64,000 nt of DNA from Blastocatellia bacterium (GTDB lineage Bacteria; Acidobacteriota; Blastocatellia; HR10): the NCBI GenBank assembly GCA_025055075.1, contig JANWYV010000045.1, positions 86,423 through 150,422 of the forward strand. The letters are read 5' to 3'. The position numbers were made by a program, and so were the translations under genes. The notes under the pieces are model-generated. The model saw only the letters and a list, made by a program, of their open reading frames with translations. It did not search any database and was not told the origin of the DNA. Position 1 is the stretch's first letter. Every line of letters starts with the position of its first letter. Shown one piece after another: positions 37,872 through 47,218 of the stretch.

Positions 37872-38663
37872 ATGGGGACGCCGATCTTTCAGGTCAACGC
37901 CTTCACGGAGGTACCTTTCTCAGGCAATCCGGCAGCCGTGTGTGTGCTCTCGGAACCGAGAGATGCGCCGTGGATGCAGCGGGTCGCGCGGGAGATGAAC
38001 CTCTCCGAGACGGCCTTCCTCTGGCCGGGGGAAGGCGGATTTCATCTCCGATGGTTCACGCCGACTGTCGAGGTCGAATTATGCGGCCATGCGACGCTGG
38101 CCAGCGCGCACATCTTGTGGACGGAGGGATATGTCGCTGCGCGCGAGCAGATTCGTTTCTTCACGCGAAGCGGCGTGCTCACGGCCGCGCGTCGCGATGA
38201 ATGGATCGAGCTAGATTTCCCAGCGACTCCGGCCGAGCCGACGGAGGCGCCTCCCCGACTTCAAGAGAGCTTGGGCGTGACGCCGCGCTTTGTGGGTCGG
38301 AGCTGCTTCGATTATCTCGTTGAAGTCGAGTCCGAAGACGTCTTGCGACAGCTCGCCCCCAATTTCGCCTTGCTGGAGACGATTCCCACGCGCGGCGTCA
38401 TCGTCACGAGTCGTTCGACGACGCTACCTTTTGATTTCGTCTCGCGCTTTTTCGCGCCGCGCGTCGGCGTCCCCGAGGATCCGGTCACGGGATCGGCGCA
38501 CTGCTGCCTAGGGCCATTCTGGGGCCAGCGACTCGGACGCACGGAGCTGCTCGCGTATCAGGCCTCTGCACGTGGCGGCGTGATTCGCATTCGTCTGGCC
38601 AACGATCGCGTCATCTTGGGCGGACAAGCCGTCACGATGTGGCGCGGCCATTTGCTGTGGTGA
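37872..38663 (+). CDS. PhzF-family isomerase/epimerase-like protein
   Basis: 263 residues. PhzF fold proteins have two similar halves with an active-site glutamate; here E46 in NLSETAFLW. Other hallmarks are QVNAFTEVPFSGNPAAV at the start, LRWFTPTVEVELCGHATLAS and PEDPVTGSAHC. The true phenazine enzyme is one of many branches, and no phenazine genes are near, so a general amino-acid or metabolite isomerase is more likely. ATG 37872 has only a weak ribosome site. It ends 29 bases before the M20 gene start. Confidence 0.88.
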   Translation: MGTPIFQVNAFTEVPFSGNPAAVCVLSEPRDAPWMQRVAREMNLSETAFLWPGEGGFHLRWFTPTVEVELCGHATLASAHILWTEGYVAAREQIRFFTRSGVLTAARRDEWIELDFPATPAEPTEAPPRLQESLGVTPRFVGRSCFDYLVEVESEDVLRQLAPNFALLETIPTRGVIVTSRSTTLPFDFVSRFFAPRVGVPEDPVTGSAHCCLGPFWGQRLGRTELLAYQASARGGVIRIRLANDRVILGGQAVTMWRGHLLW

Positions 38664-38692
38664 ACGATTTCCGCTTGTGGGGAGTGCATGCC

Positions 38693-39832
38693 ATGCGCGA
38701 ATGGACGATCCAGTTGTTGCGCGACCTGGTGGCCATCAATTCGGTGAATCCATCGCTCGTCTCCGACGGAGCGGGAGAGAGGGAGATCGCCGAACAGGTG
38801 GCCATGACGCTTCGACGCCTCGGCCTGGATGTCGAAGTCGCGGCAGTCGCCCCTCATCGTCCGAATGTCGTCGCCGTCTTAGAAGGGCGAGCGCCGGGTC
38901 GTTCCCTGATGTGGTGCGGACATTTGGATACGGTCGGCGTGATGGGGATGGATGCTCCATTTGAGCCGAGGGAGAAGGAAGGACGTCTCTACGGGCGTGG
39001 CGCCCTGGACATGAAGGGCGGATTAGCCGCGATGATCGGCGCAGCGCGCGCACTGGCGCAGAAAGGAGGGATGCTGCGGGGCCGCGTGATCCTGGCCGCC
39101 GTCATTGACGAAGAGTACGCGAGCTTGGGCGCCGAAGCGCTGGTGAAAGCATGGAGGGCAGATGCCGCCGTGATCCTAGAGCCGACGGATCTGCAGATTG
39201 GCATCGCCCACAAAGGATTCGCGTGGATCGAAGTCGTGACTACGGGCATCGCGGCGCATGGGAGCCGCCCGCACGAAGGTCGAGATGCCATCCTTCGAAT
39301 GGGGCGCGTGCTGCAGCGGTTGGAATCGCTCGATCGCCGACTGCAAGCTCAGCCGCCGCATCCGCTGTTGGGAACGGCTTCCCTTCATGCGTCGTTGATT
39401 CGCGGCGGACGCGAGCTGAGCACGTATCCCGATGAATGCGTCCTTCAAATGGAGCGGCGGACGCTCGCTGGAGAGCCTCCGGGCGCCGCATTGCGCGAAG
39501 TCGAGGAGCTACTGGATGAGGCGCGACGCGAAGATGCGGAATTCGTCGCTCATGCGCGACTGCTCTTCGAGCGACCGCCGTATGCGATCTCTCCGGATCA
39601 CGAATTGCTGCGTCAGCTCGGAACGGCGCTGACGCGAATTGGCCGCTCACCGAGCTATGTGGGATTGAGTTTTTGGACGGATGCAGCGATCCTCGGTCGC
39701 GCGGGCATTCCCACGGTGGTCTTCGGACCCGGAGGAGCCGGCCTTCACGGCTTGGAAGAATACGTGAACGTGGACGATGTCCTCACCTGCGTTCGCGTCC
39801 TCACGGAATTGGCGGATCTCTTCAACGCATGA
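38693..39832 (+). CDS. M20-family metallopeptidase/deacylase (ArgE/DapE-like)
   Basis: 379 residues from ATG 38693 after GGGGAG. Zinc ligands are H77 (MWCGHLDTVG), D106 (GALDMKGG), the catalytic Glu pair near 140 (VIDEEYASLG), E in ILEPTDL, and a C-terminal His in AGLHGLEE. A dimerisation lid lies in the middle (about 180-290). Family members include acetylornithine deacetylase, DapE and carboxypeptidases; no neighbour identifies the substrate. The order with phzF suggests amino-acid or peptide turnover, but that is speculative. Confidence 0.88.
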   Translation: MREWTIQLLRDLVAINSVNPSLVSDGAGEREIAEQVAMTLRRLGLDVEVAAVAPHRPNVVAVLEGRAPGRSLMWCGHLDTVGVMGMDAPFEPREKEGRLYGRGALDMKGGLAAMIGAARALAQKGGMLRGRVILAAVIDEEYASLGAEALVKAWRADAAVILEPTDLQIGIAHKGFAWIEVVTTGIAAHGSRPHEGRDAILRMGRVLQRLESLDRRLQAQPPHPLLGTASLHASLIRGGRELSTYPDECVLQMERRTLAGEPPGAALREVEELLDEARREDAEFVAHARLLFERPPYAISPDHELLRQLGTALTRIGRSPSYVGLSFWTDAAILGRAGIPTVVFGPGGAGLHGLEEYVNVDDVLTCVRVLTELADLFNA

Positions 39833-40030
39833 GCTCCGAAGCCAAGGAGACGTCGCTCCCTCTCCCGCCAAACGGCAGGATAAGAGGCACAAAGGATGCG
39901 AAATCTCCTCGAGCGAATGCCGAGGCCGCGTTCGCATGGGGGCCTGACGAAAAGTTCGTGACAATATCTCCCGGCCGGGCACCTGCGTGAACTGCGCAAG
40001 GAGAGAGCGTCTCTCTCGGGCGAGGACCTT

Positions 40031-41122
40031 TCACCGCGACGGTGGCTTCGCGGCGGCTTTCCTCACGGCGTAATACCCGGCGCGCGTTCGCGCTGTCAGG
40101 GGGCCGCGCTCCTTGTCGGAGATGACTTCGACGCGAACCGTGCGCCAGCTCCCATCTCGCTCGGGATTGCTCGGATAGTAGCCGATGGCATATTGCGTGC
40201 GCAGCTCTCGCGCGATGGCGCTGGCGATGGCGTCCAGCTCATCGAGGCTCTGCGGGAAGAAGGCGCGCCCGCCGGACTCGCGGGCCAACTCTTCGAGAAG
40301 CTTGCGCGCTCTCTTCTCTTGGCCGCTCAAGCGGCGGCTCTCCGTCTGTCGGAAGATAGTCGCCTCTCCGAGCCCCTCGGTGAAGCCGACGACATAGACC
40401 TGCACCTCAGACCCGCGCAGCCGCTCCAGCACTTGCTCTCGGGTGTAGTAACTGTTGCGATCCTCGCCATCAGTGACGACCAGGATCGCCTTACGCCGAT
40501 GTTTGCCGTATTTCTGCGCGTGCTCGACCGAGAGGTAGACGGCGTCCAGGAGCGCCGTCTGTCCACCCGCGATGAGATTATCGAGGGCATCGTGAATGAG
40601 GGAGACATCCTGCGTGAAATCTTCCAGCAGCTCCGCCTGTCCTTTGAACTCGACTAGGAAATACTCGTCTTCGGAATGGCTCTGACGCATGAGGCTCTTG
40701 GCGGCGGCAACGACCTTGTTGAGCTTGCGCCGCATGCTCCCGCTGGTGTCGAGCACCAAGCCGAGGCTCACCGGCGTCTCTTCCCGACTGAAGAACGCGA
40801 TCTCTTGCCGCACGCCGTTCTCATAGACAGCGAAGCGTTCCTTCCCCAGATCGGCGACCACGTGATTGCGCCGATCAACGACGGTGACATCGAGGATGAC
40901 CAGCTCAGCCGTCAGCGCGACGACCTCTCCGACCTCCTCCCCCCGCGACTGAGGCTCACCCTTCTTCTGCGCTCCTTGAGCAGATGGCGCTTGCTGCGGC
41001 CAAACGACGACGCTCATCCCGAGCCATGCGGCAAGCGCCCAAACAAGAGCGTGGGAGGCGCGAAGACCGCGATGTCGCTTCTCGTCGCGCATCTGCCGAT
41101 CATTGTTGTGGAGAGGTCGCAT
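40031..41122 (-). CDS. Secreted VWFA-related acidobacterial protein (second of pair)
   Basis: 363 residues. A basic N-terminus and a hydrophobic stretch (about 25-42) form a signal peptide. A beta-rich segment (VVDRRNHVVADLGKERFAVY) precedes the von Willebrand A domain with metal-ion site D-T-S-G-S in LVLDTSGSM and later TDGEDRNSYY. The C-terminal QYAIGYYPSNPERDGSWR and ARAGYYA-type ending are hallmarks of the family expanded in Acidobacteriota. It starts inside the end of its paralogue (23-base overlap), with GAGGG before the ATG. Probable adhesion or ligand-binding role. Confidence 0.88.
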   Translation of the reverse strand: MRPLHNNDRQMRDEKRHRGLRASHALVWALAAWLGMSVVVWPQQAPSAQGAQKKGEPQSRGEEVGEVVALTAELVILDVTVVDRRNHVVADLGKERFAVYENGVRQEIAFFSREETPVSLGLVLDTSGSMRRKLNKVVAAAKSLMRQSHSEDEYFLVEFKGQAELLEDFTQDVSLIHDALDNLIAGGQTALLDAVYLSVEHAQKYGKHRRKAILVVTDGEDRNSYYTREQVLERLRGSEVQVYVVGFTEGLGEATIFRQTESRRLSGQEKRARKLLEELARESGGRAFFPQSLDELDAIASAIARELRTQYAIGYYPSNPERDGSWRTVRVEVISDKERGPLTARTRAGYYAVRKAAAKPPSR

Positions 41123-42068
41123 AGTATCCCTCGCGGGCTCGAACGGTCAACCGAGGCAATCCGCGCGGCGGGTTGACGCGCACGCGAATTCGGCGCCACT
41201 CGCCTTCGCGGGAGATGTTCGTTGGATAGAACCCGAGGCTGTACTGATGGCGCAGCTCGAGAGCGATCCGAGTGAGCACGTCATCGAGTTCAACGGGCGT
41301 ATCTGGGAAGAAGGCGCGTCCGCCCGTGAGCGAGGTGATCTCCTCCAGAATCGAGCGACCGAGCGCCTCGTTCGAGGTCGCCCGCTCGTTCAACCCGAAG
41401 ATGCCGATGGCGTAGATCTGCACGTCGGACTCTTTCACCAGGTCGCGCAACTGGCCGTAGGTATATCGCGAGGAGTTATCCTGCCCATCGCTGATGATGA
41501 GCAGGGCCTTGCGCGCATGTTTGCCCTGTCGCACCTTCTCGATCCCCAGGTACGCGGCATCATAGAGCGCCGTACGTCCCTCCGGAGCGATGAGCATCAG
41601 CTTGGACATGATCGTCTCGGTGCTCATGGTGAAGTCCTGAACGAGCTGCACCCGATGATTGAAGGCGATCACGAAGAACTCGTCGTCGGGATGGCTGGTG
41701 TCTAGAAACCGCCGCAGGGCGGCGCGGGCGCGAGTGATCTTCTCGCGCATGCTGCCGGAGACGTCGAAGATGATGCCGATGGAGAGGGGGGCGTCTTCCT
41801 CGCTGAAGAAGACGATCTCCTGCTTGATCTTCTCGTCGTAGATCTCGAAATGTTCCTTTCGCAAACCGGTGACGAACCGGTCATACGGATCCATGACCGT
41901 GACCGGGACGATGACGAGGTTCGTGCCCAGCCGGACAGCCGGCATTTGCTCCGAAGGGGCTCGTTGTCCAGTGGAAGGCATCCCCTGAACGGAAGGCGTC
42001 TGCGCCAGGATAAACGGAGTGACGAGCCAGAGGAGAGATCCGACCGTAGCGGCGCTCAGGGCTTTCAT
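41100..42068 (-). CDS. Secreted VWFA-related acidobacterial protein (first of pair)
   Basis: 322 residues from ATG 42068 after GGGAGGAAAG. Signal peptide at about 1-24 (ending LAQ). The VWA metal-ion site is D-V-S-G-S in IFDVSGSM, with SDGQDNSSRY later; the C-terminus HQYSLGFYPTNISREGEWRR matches the downstream paralogue. The two share the same domain order over their whole length, so they probably arose by tandem duplication. Function unknown; VWA domains usually bind protein ligands through a metal. Confidence 0.88.
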   Translation of the reverse strand: MKALSAATVGSLLWLVTPFILAQTPSVQGMPSTGQRAPSEQMPAVRLGTNLVIVPVTVMDPYDRFVTGLRKEHFEIYDEKIKQEIVFFSEEDAPLSIGIIFDVSGSMREKITRARAALRRFLDTSHPDDEFFVIAFNHRVQLVQDFTMSTETIMSKLMLIAPEGRTALYDAAYLGIEKVRQGKHARKALLIISDGQDNSSRYTYGQLRDLVKESDVQIYAIGIFGLNERATSNEALGRSILEEITSLTGGRAFFPDTPVELDDVLTRIALELRHQYSLGFYPTNISREGEWRRIRVRVNPPRGLPRLTVRAREGYYATSPQQ

Positions 42069-42204
42069 TTTCTTTCCTCCCACAGCTCTCTGAGCGGCCA
42101 ATCCACATCGCCACGTTCGACCGGCGCCCTGATTGGCCGAAAGGTATTTTAGCATCGCCTCGCTGCCGCTGCCATCCGCGGGCGGCTTCCCGGAGCTGGC
42201 GCCT

Positions 42205-43539
42205 CTATTCCTGCCAGAGATTCTCGAACCGCGTGAACTCCTTCACGAAGGCCACCTGCACGCTCCCCGTCGGCCCGTTGCGTTGCTTTCCGATGATGAT
42301 CTCGGCGATCCCTTCGTTCTCCTCGCCCGGATTGTACATCTCCTCGCGATAGACGAAGAGCACCACATCGGCATCCTGTTCGAGCGATCCCGAGTCGCGC
42401 AAGTCCGAGAGCTGCGGTCGGTGACTGGTTCGCGCTTCGGGCGCGCGCGAGAGCTGACTCACGGCGATCAATGGCACGTTCAAATCCTTGGCGATTTGCT
42501 TCAGCTCGCGCGAGATGGCTGAGACCTCCTGCTGCCGATTCTCGAATCGTCCTCGGGTGGCCATCATCTGCAGGTAATCCACGATGAGCAGATCCAATCC
42601 CTTCTCATGCTTGAGGCGTCGCGCTTTGGCGCGCAACTCCAGCGGCGTCATCGCGGGCGTATCGTCAATGAAGATCTTGCACGCCGCCAGCCTCCCCAAG
42701 GCTTCCGCCAAGCGCCCCCATTCCTCGCGGCTCAAGAATCCTCCACGAAACCGATGGAGATTGATCCGCGCGGCGGAGCAGAGCATGCGCTGCACGAGCT
42801 GCTCCTTGCTCATCTCGAGGCTGGCGATCCCGACCGTGTATCCCTTCTCGGCGACATTTTGAGCGATCGAGAGCGCGAAGCTCGTCTTCCCCGAGGAGGG
42901 CCGCCCAGCGACGATGATCATATCGCCAGATTGAAGCCCCGAGGTCATTTGATCCAAATCGGTGAATCCCGTCGGCAATCCCGTGATCATCTGCGGCCGA
43001 CCAGCCATCTGCTCGACGTGAAGGAGCTGCGCGCGCGCGATCTCCCCGATGCCGACAAAGCCACGCGTCGCGCGCTCTTCAGCAATGCGCAGGATCGCCG
43101 CTTGGGCGCGATCGATGACCTCCTCAGGATCCTCAGGAGCACCCAAACATTCGGTGATGATCTGCTGGGCGGCGCGAATCAATTTCCGCAAGAGCGATTT
43201 CTCGCGAACAATGCGGACGTAGTGCTCGATGTTCTGAAGCTGCGGCAGGCCGTCCATCAATCGGGCGATGGCCACGGCTCCCCCCACCTGCTCCAATTCG
43301 CCCGAAGCCGCCAGTTCCTCCTTGAGGGTGATCGGGTCCACGGGACGTCCCTTCTCGTAGAGCGCGATCATCTTCTCGAAGATGCGCCGATGAGCGTCCA
43401 CGTAAAAGTCCTCGCGATTCAGGTGAGCCAGGACGTGATGCAGCGCGGTATTATCGAGTAGGATGAGGCCGAGGATCGAACGCTCCGTCTCGACCGCGTG
43501 CGGCAATGTGACCGCCGAATCTTCGTAGACCCCCGACAT
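42205..43539 (-). CDS. dnaB: Replicative DNA helicase DnaB
   Basis: 444 residues from ATG 43539 after GAGGAGGG. The N-terminal DnaB domain (LPHAVETERSILGLILLDN) is followed by a linker and the RecA-like ATPase with Walker A AGRPSSGKTSFALSIA, Walker B LDLLIVDYLQMM and the arginine-finger region FVYREEMYNP. It unwinds DNA at the replication fork as a hexamer. No intein is present. An open frame of 39 codons upstream lacks a ribosome site. Normal length. Confidence 0.96.
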   Translation of the reverse strand: MSGVYEDSAVTLPHAVETERSILGLILLDNTALHHVLAHLNREDFYVDAHRRIFEKMIALYEKGRPVDPITLKEELAASGELEQVGGAVAIARLMDGLPQLQNIEHYVRIVREKSLLRKLIRAAQQIITECLGAPEDPEEVIDRAQAAILRIAEERATRGFVGIGEIARAQLLHVEQMAGRPQMITGLPTGFTDLDQMTSGLQSGDMIIVAGRPSSGKTSFALSIAQNVAEKGYTVGIASLEMSKEQLVQRMLCSAARINLHRFRGGFLSREEWGRLAEALGRLAACKIFIDDTPAMTPLELRAKARRLKHEKGLDLLIVDYLQMMATRGRFENRQQEVSAISRELKQIAKDLNVPLIAVSQLSRAPEARTSHRPQLSDLRDSGSLEQDADVVLFVYREEMYNPGEENEGIAEIIIGKQRNGPTGSVQVAFVKEFTRFENLWQE

Positions 43540-43670
43540 GACCCTCCTCGCGATGGGATTATAGCGCGCAGGGGCTTCGTGCAAAAAGTTCCCTGGTGGA
43601 CAAGAGCGACATCTTCGCCGTATGATTATACGTCGCGCGTGCCGGAAGGCCCACATGAGATGATGCCGAT

Positions 43671-44705
43671 ATGAGGCCAGCGATCATCAGCGTCTCGCCG
43701 CCGGCTGGCGTTGACGGCGGAGAAGTGATCATCACGTGCCAGAATCTGGATACGAGCCGATTCGGGCGCTTTCGCGTTCTCTTCGGGGACGTGGCCGGGC
43801 GCATCGTCGGCGCCTCGCCGCATCGGGTGACGGTCGCTGTTCCGGGCGAGGCGGGACGAGAACCGCAACCAGTGCCGCTCGCGATTGAGGTCAATGGCGA
43901 GCGCAGTTCGAGCGTCCCCTTCCTGGTCGGCCGCTTGATCGCCACGGAATTGCACCCGGTGACGAATCCCGCTTACGACATCGAGAGCGGCTACATCTAC
44001 GTCACCTACAGCGGTAGTCGAGGGCAGAAGGTCCCGTGCTCGATCTATCGCATCTCGCCCCTTGGGGAGAAGAGCGAGTTCCTGCACGACATCATGAATG
44101 CGACGGCGATCGCCTTCGATCGCGAGGGAACGATGTTCGTGACGAGCCGCTACGATGGGACGGTCTACCGAATCTCGCCCTTCAAAGAAGCGGAACCCTT
44201 CGCTCGCGATCTGGGCATCGCGACGGGCTTGGCGTTCGATCGTGAGGGGCGCATGTTCGTCGGCGATCGCAGCGGGACGATCTTCGCCGTGAACGAGATC
44301 GGTGAAGCGAAGCCTTTCGTGGAACTGGAGCCGAGTGTCTCGGCCTATCATTTGGCCTTCGGCCCCGATGGCCATCTGTACGTGACCGGACCGACGGCAT
44401 CCAGCAACGAGTCCATTTATCGGATTTCTCCCGACGGAGAGGTGAGCTTCTTCTTCACGGGACTCGGGCGGCCGCAAGGGCTCGCCTTCGACGTGGAGGG
44501 GAATCTCTATGTGGCCGCCAGTTGGCGCGGGCGCCGCGGCATCGTCAAGATCACCCCGCGGGGCGAAGCGGACCTTTTCGTCGCGGGGAAGACGCTCGTC
44601 GGTCTGGCCTTCGACGATGCCGGCAATATGATCTTGGCGAGCACGCAAGGGGAGATTTACATGCTCCCCATGGGGATTCGGGGATACCTGCTCGAGTTGT
44701 GGTGA
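43671..44705 (+). CDS. IPT/TIG domain plus beta-propeller protein
   Basis: 344 residues. Residues 1-90 form an IPT/TIG immunoglobulin-like domain (AIISVSPPAGVDGGEVIITCQNL). The remainder is an NHL/SMP-30-like propeller of about six blades with repeating units such as GLAFDREGRMFVGDRSGTIF and GLAFDVEGNLYVAASW. No signal peptide is evident, which is unusual for this type; a cytoplasmic or alternatively exported protein is possible. It ends 27 bases before the M50 protease gene. Ligand unknown. Confidence 0.82.
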   Translation: MRPAIISVSPPAGVDGGEVIITCQNLDTSRFGRFRVLFGDVAGRIVGASPHRVTVAVPGEAGREPQPVPLAIEVNGERSSSVPFLVGRLIATELHPVTNPAYDIESGYIYVTYSGSRGQKVPCSIYRISPLGEKSEFLHDIMNATAIAFDREGTMFVTSRYDGTVYRISPFKEAEPFARDLGIATGLAFDREGRMFVGDRSGTIFAVNEIGEAKPFVELEPSVSAYHLAFGPDGHLYVTGPTASSNESIYRISPDGEVSFFFTGLGRPQGLAFDVEGNLYVAASWRGRRGIVKITPRGEADLFVAGKTLVGLAFDDAGNMILASTQGEIYMLPMGIRGYLLELW

Positions 44706-44732
44706 GCAGGTCCCAGAAAGGAGCGAGCGACC

Positions 44733-45407
44733 TTGATCGAACGCAGCATCGGCGATTTCATCCTTTGGTTCGTCGTCTTCCTCTTCTCCCTCTCGTTGCA
44801 CGAAGCGGCGCACGCGTGGACGGCGAACCGATTCGGGGATTACACGGCGTATTATCTTGGCCGGGTGACGCTCAATCCGGCCGCCCACGTGGATCTCTTC
44901 GGCACGATCCTGTTCCCGATCTTCAGCTTCTTCTCGGGCGTGCCCTTGATCGGATGGGCGAAGCCAGTCCCGGTGAATCCTCTCCATCTGCGCGAGACGC
45001 GAAAACATCACATCCTGGTCTCGCTGGCCGGTCCGGGGAGCAATCTGCTTTTGGCCGGCATCTTCCTCGGGCTCATCCTGCTGCTCAGCTTGAATTGGGA
45101 GGCGACGGCGCGCAGCCTGGGGGGGATGTTCATCCCTTTGGGGAAGATGCTCCTCATCGGCCTGATGCTGAATGTCGCGTTGGCCGTTTTCAACCTCATT
45201 CCGATCCCGCCGCTCGACGGGCACTGGGTTCTCTACCATCTGCTGCCGGAACATGCGGCTGATGTGTTCGATCAGATCCGCCCGCTGGGCATCTTCCTGC
45301 TCTACGGCTTGATGCTCCTGGGCGTCTTGCGACTGGTCTTCGCCCCTGTCTTCTGGCTGATCGTGAACATCCGGCCGGTGACCGAACTCTATCTCCTCGT
45401 CCGATGA
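44733..45407 (+). CDS. Site-2 protease family (M50) membrane peptidase
   Basis: 224 residues, TTG start at 44733 placed 9 bases after AAAGGAG. Zinc site H23-E24-A-A-H27 sits in the first helix, and the second motif NLIPIPPLDGHW (about 152-163) supplies an Asp ligand; both are diagnostic. About five to six membrane helices and no PDZ domain, as in small M50 rhomboid-like proteases. Substrates are unknown; relatives cleave membrane-bound regulators. It precedes trpS by 10 bases. Confidence 0.88.
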   Translation: MIERSIGDFILWFVVFLFSLSLHEAAHAWTANRFGDYTAYYLGRVTLNPAAHVDLFGTILFPIFSFFSGVPLIGWAKPVPVNPLHLRETRKHHILVSLAGPGSNLLLAGIFLGLILLLSLNWEATARSLGGMFIPLGKMLLIGLMLNVALAVFNLIPIPPLDGHWVLYHLLPEHAADVFDQIRPLGIFLLYGLMLLGVLRLVFAPVFWLIVNIRPVTELYLLVR

Positions 45408-45417
45408 AGGAGGCCAT

Positions 45418-46401
45418 ATGCCGCGCGTGGTGAGCGGAATGCGACCGACGGGAAAATTGCACCTCGGTCACTTGGAAGGAGCCTTGAAGAATTGGACGCA
45501 GCTTCAGCACGAGTACGAGTGTCTCTTCTTCGTCGCCGATTGGCATGCGCTCACGACCGATTATGCCGATCCATCGCAGATTCGCCCGAACACGTTGCTT
45601 ATGGTCGGGGATTGGCTAGCGGCGGGGCTCGATCCCAATCGCGCGACGCTCTTTGTGCAATCGCTGGTGCCCGAGCATGCGGAGTTACATCTGTTGCTCT
45701 CGTGCGTGACACCACTCGGATGGCTCGAGCGCGTCCCGACATACAAGGAGCAGCGGGAGAACATCCGGGATAAGGACTTGGGGAACTATGCCTTCCTCGG
45801 CTATCCGGTCTTGCAAGCGGCGGACATCTTGATCTATCAAGCCCACTTCGTCCCGGTGGGGGAGGATCAAGTGCCGCACATCGAGTTGACGCGCGAGATC
45901 GCTCGGCGGTTCAACAAGCTCTATGGCGAGGTCTTCCCCGAGCCGCAGGCGCTTCTGACGCAGGCTCCCCGACTGCCCGGCACTGATGGGCGGAAGATGA
46001 GCAAAAGCTACGGGAACGACATCCGCTTGACCGATCCGCCCGAGCTGATGTGGGAGAAACTGCGGACGATGGTGACCGATCCGGCCCGCGCGCGTCGCAC
46101 CGATCCGGGGAATCCCGACGTCTGTCCAGTCTACGCGCTGCATCGCGTCTTCAGCCCACCGGCCCATCAAGCGCACGTGGACGCGGAATGCCGCCGGGCT
46201 GGCATCGGCTGCGTGGACTGCAAGCGCATCCTCTATGAGAATCTTCGGGAGCGCCTCGCTCCAATCGCTGACAAAAGTGCCTATTACGAGAGCCGTCCTG
46301 AAGAAGTGCGAGAACTCCTGGTCGAAGGTTCGCGCCGAGCCCGTCAACGCGCCGCCGAGACGATGGCGCGCGTTCGCGAAGCCATGCGGATGACCATCTA
46401 G
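45418..46401 (+). CDS. trpS: Tryptophanyl-tRNA synthetase
   Basis: 327 residues, the usual bacterial length. Class I signatures are H15-L-G-H18 (GKLHLGHLEGAL) and KMSKS (GRKMSKSYGND). It attaches tryptophan to tRNA-Trp. C-x2-C within GIGCVDCKR near residue 262 could hold a metal or cluster, as reported for some TrpRS. The ATG follows AAGGAGG. It is transcribed with scpA and scpB downstream. Confidence 0.95.
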   Translation: MPRVVSGMRPTGKLHLGHLEGALKNWTQLQHEYECLFFVADWHALTTDYADPSQIRPNTLLMVGDWLAAGLDPNRATLFVQSLVPEHAELHLLLSCVTPLGWLERVPTYKEQRENIRDKDLGNYAFLGYPVLQAADILIYQAHFVPVGEDQVPHIELTREIARRFNKLYGEVFPEPQALLTQAPRLPGTDGRKMSKSYGNDIRLTDPPELMWEKLRTMVTDPARARRTDPGNPDVCPVYALHRVFSPPAHQAHVDAECRRAGIGCVDCKRILYENLRERLAPIADKSAYYESRPEEVRELLVEGSRRARQRAAETMARVREAMRMTI

Positions 46402-46417
46402 GCGATGGGGGAAGAAC

Positions 46418-47218
46418 GTGCGCGCAGACGACTGGTGTGATCTTCCCGAAGAGAGCCCGTCCTGGGAAGCGGAGCCCGACAGAGAGCCGTCCCAACGCTA
46501 TACGGTCAAGCTCGACGTCTTCGAGGGTCCCCTCGATCTGCTCCTCCATCTCATCAAGAAAGAGCAGGTCAGCATCTACGATATCCCCATCGCGCGCATC
46601 ACCGAGCAATATCTTGAGTACTTGCGCCGCATGGAGGAACTGGATCTGACGATCGCCAGCGAATACTTGGTCATGGCGGCGACGCTCATCTACATCAAGT
46701 CGAAGATGCTGTTGCCGCGAGATCCGGCGCAGATGACCGACGCGGAGGACGAGGAGGATCCGCGCCGGGAGTTGGTCCAACGCTTGCTCGAATACCAGAA
46801 GTACAAGGCGGCCGCCGAACTCCTCTGGTCGAGGGCGGAGCGCGAGCAGGCGGTCTTCACGCGCGGGCCTCTGGAGACCGACGACGCGAATCCAGAGGTG
46901 AACGTCACGCTGTTCGACCTCTTTCGCGCTTTTCAGCGCGCGATGGAACGGCTCAAGGAACGGCAGGAACTGATCATCGCTCGCGAGGAGATCACGATGG
47001 CCGAGAAGATCGCTGAGCTGCGAGTTCTCCTTGAGCGAGAGGAACGTTTGGACATCACGGCGCTCTTTGAAGCGGCGCGTTCGCGGCGCGAGTTGCTGAT
47101 CCTCTTCCTCGCCGTGCTAGAATTAGTTCGGGCTGCCGTCATCCGGCTGGTGCAGACGGAACGATTCGGTCGCATCCTGGCTCTCCGTGCTCATGCTTCG
47201 GCCGAGATCGCGACGTGA
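46418..47218 (+). CDS. scpA: Segregation and condensation protein A
   Basis: 266 residues, GTG start after GGGGGAAG. The kleisin N-domain is FEGPLDLLLHLIKKEQVSIYDIPIARITEQYL, followed by a helical region with YLVMAATLIYIKSKMLLPR and a C-terminal winged helix. ScpA links SMC heads and, with ScpB, condenses chromosomes. A 30-residue acidic N-terminal tail is a minor extra. Its stop overlaps the scpB GTG. Confidence 0.94.
   Translation: MRADDWCDLPEESPSWEAEPDREPSQRYTVKLDVFEGPLDLLLHLIKKEQVSIYDIPIARITEQYLEYLRRMEELDLTIASEYLVMAATLIYIKSKMLLPRDPAQMTDAEDEEDPRRELVQRLLEYQKYKAAAELLWSRAEREQAVFTRGPLETDDANPEVNVTLFDLFRAFQRAMERLKERQELIIAREEITMAEKIAELRVLLEREERLDITALFEAARSRRELLILFLAVLELVRAAVIRLVQTERFGRILALRAHASAEIAT

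Noticed and set aside
37872-38663. Phenazine biosynthesis locus
   Set aside because: Only a PhzF-family gene is present, and this family is widespread outside phenazine pathways; no other phz genes are near.
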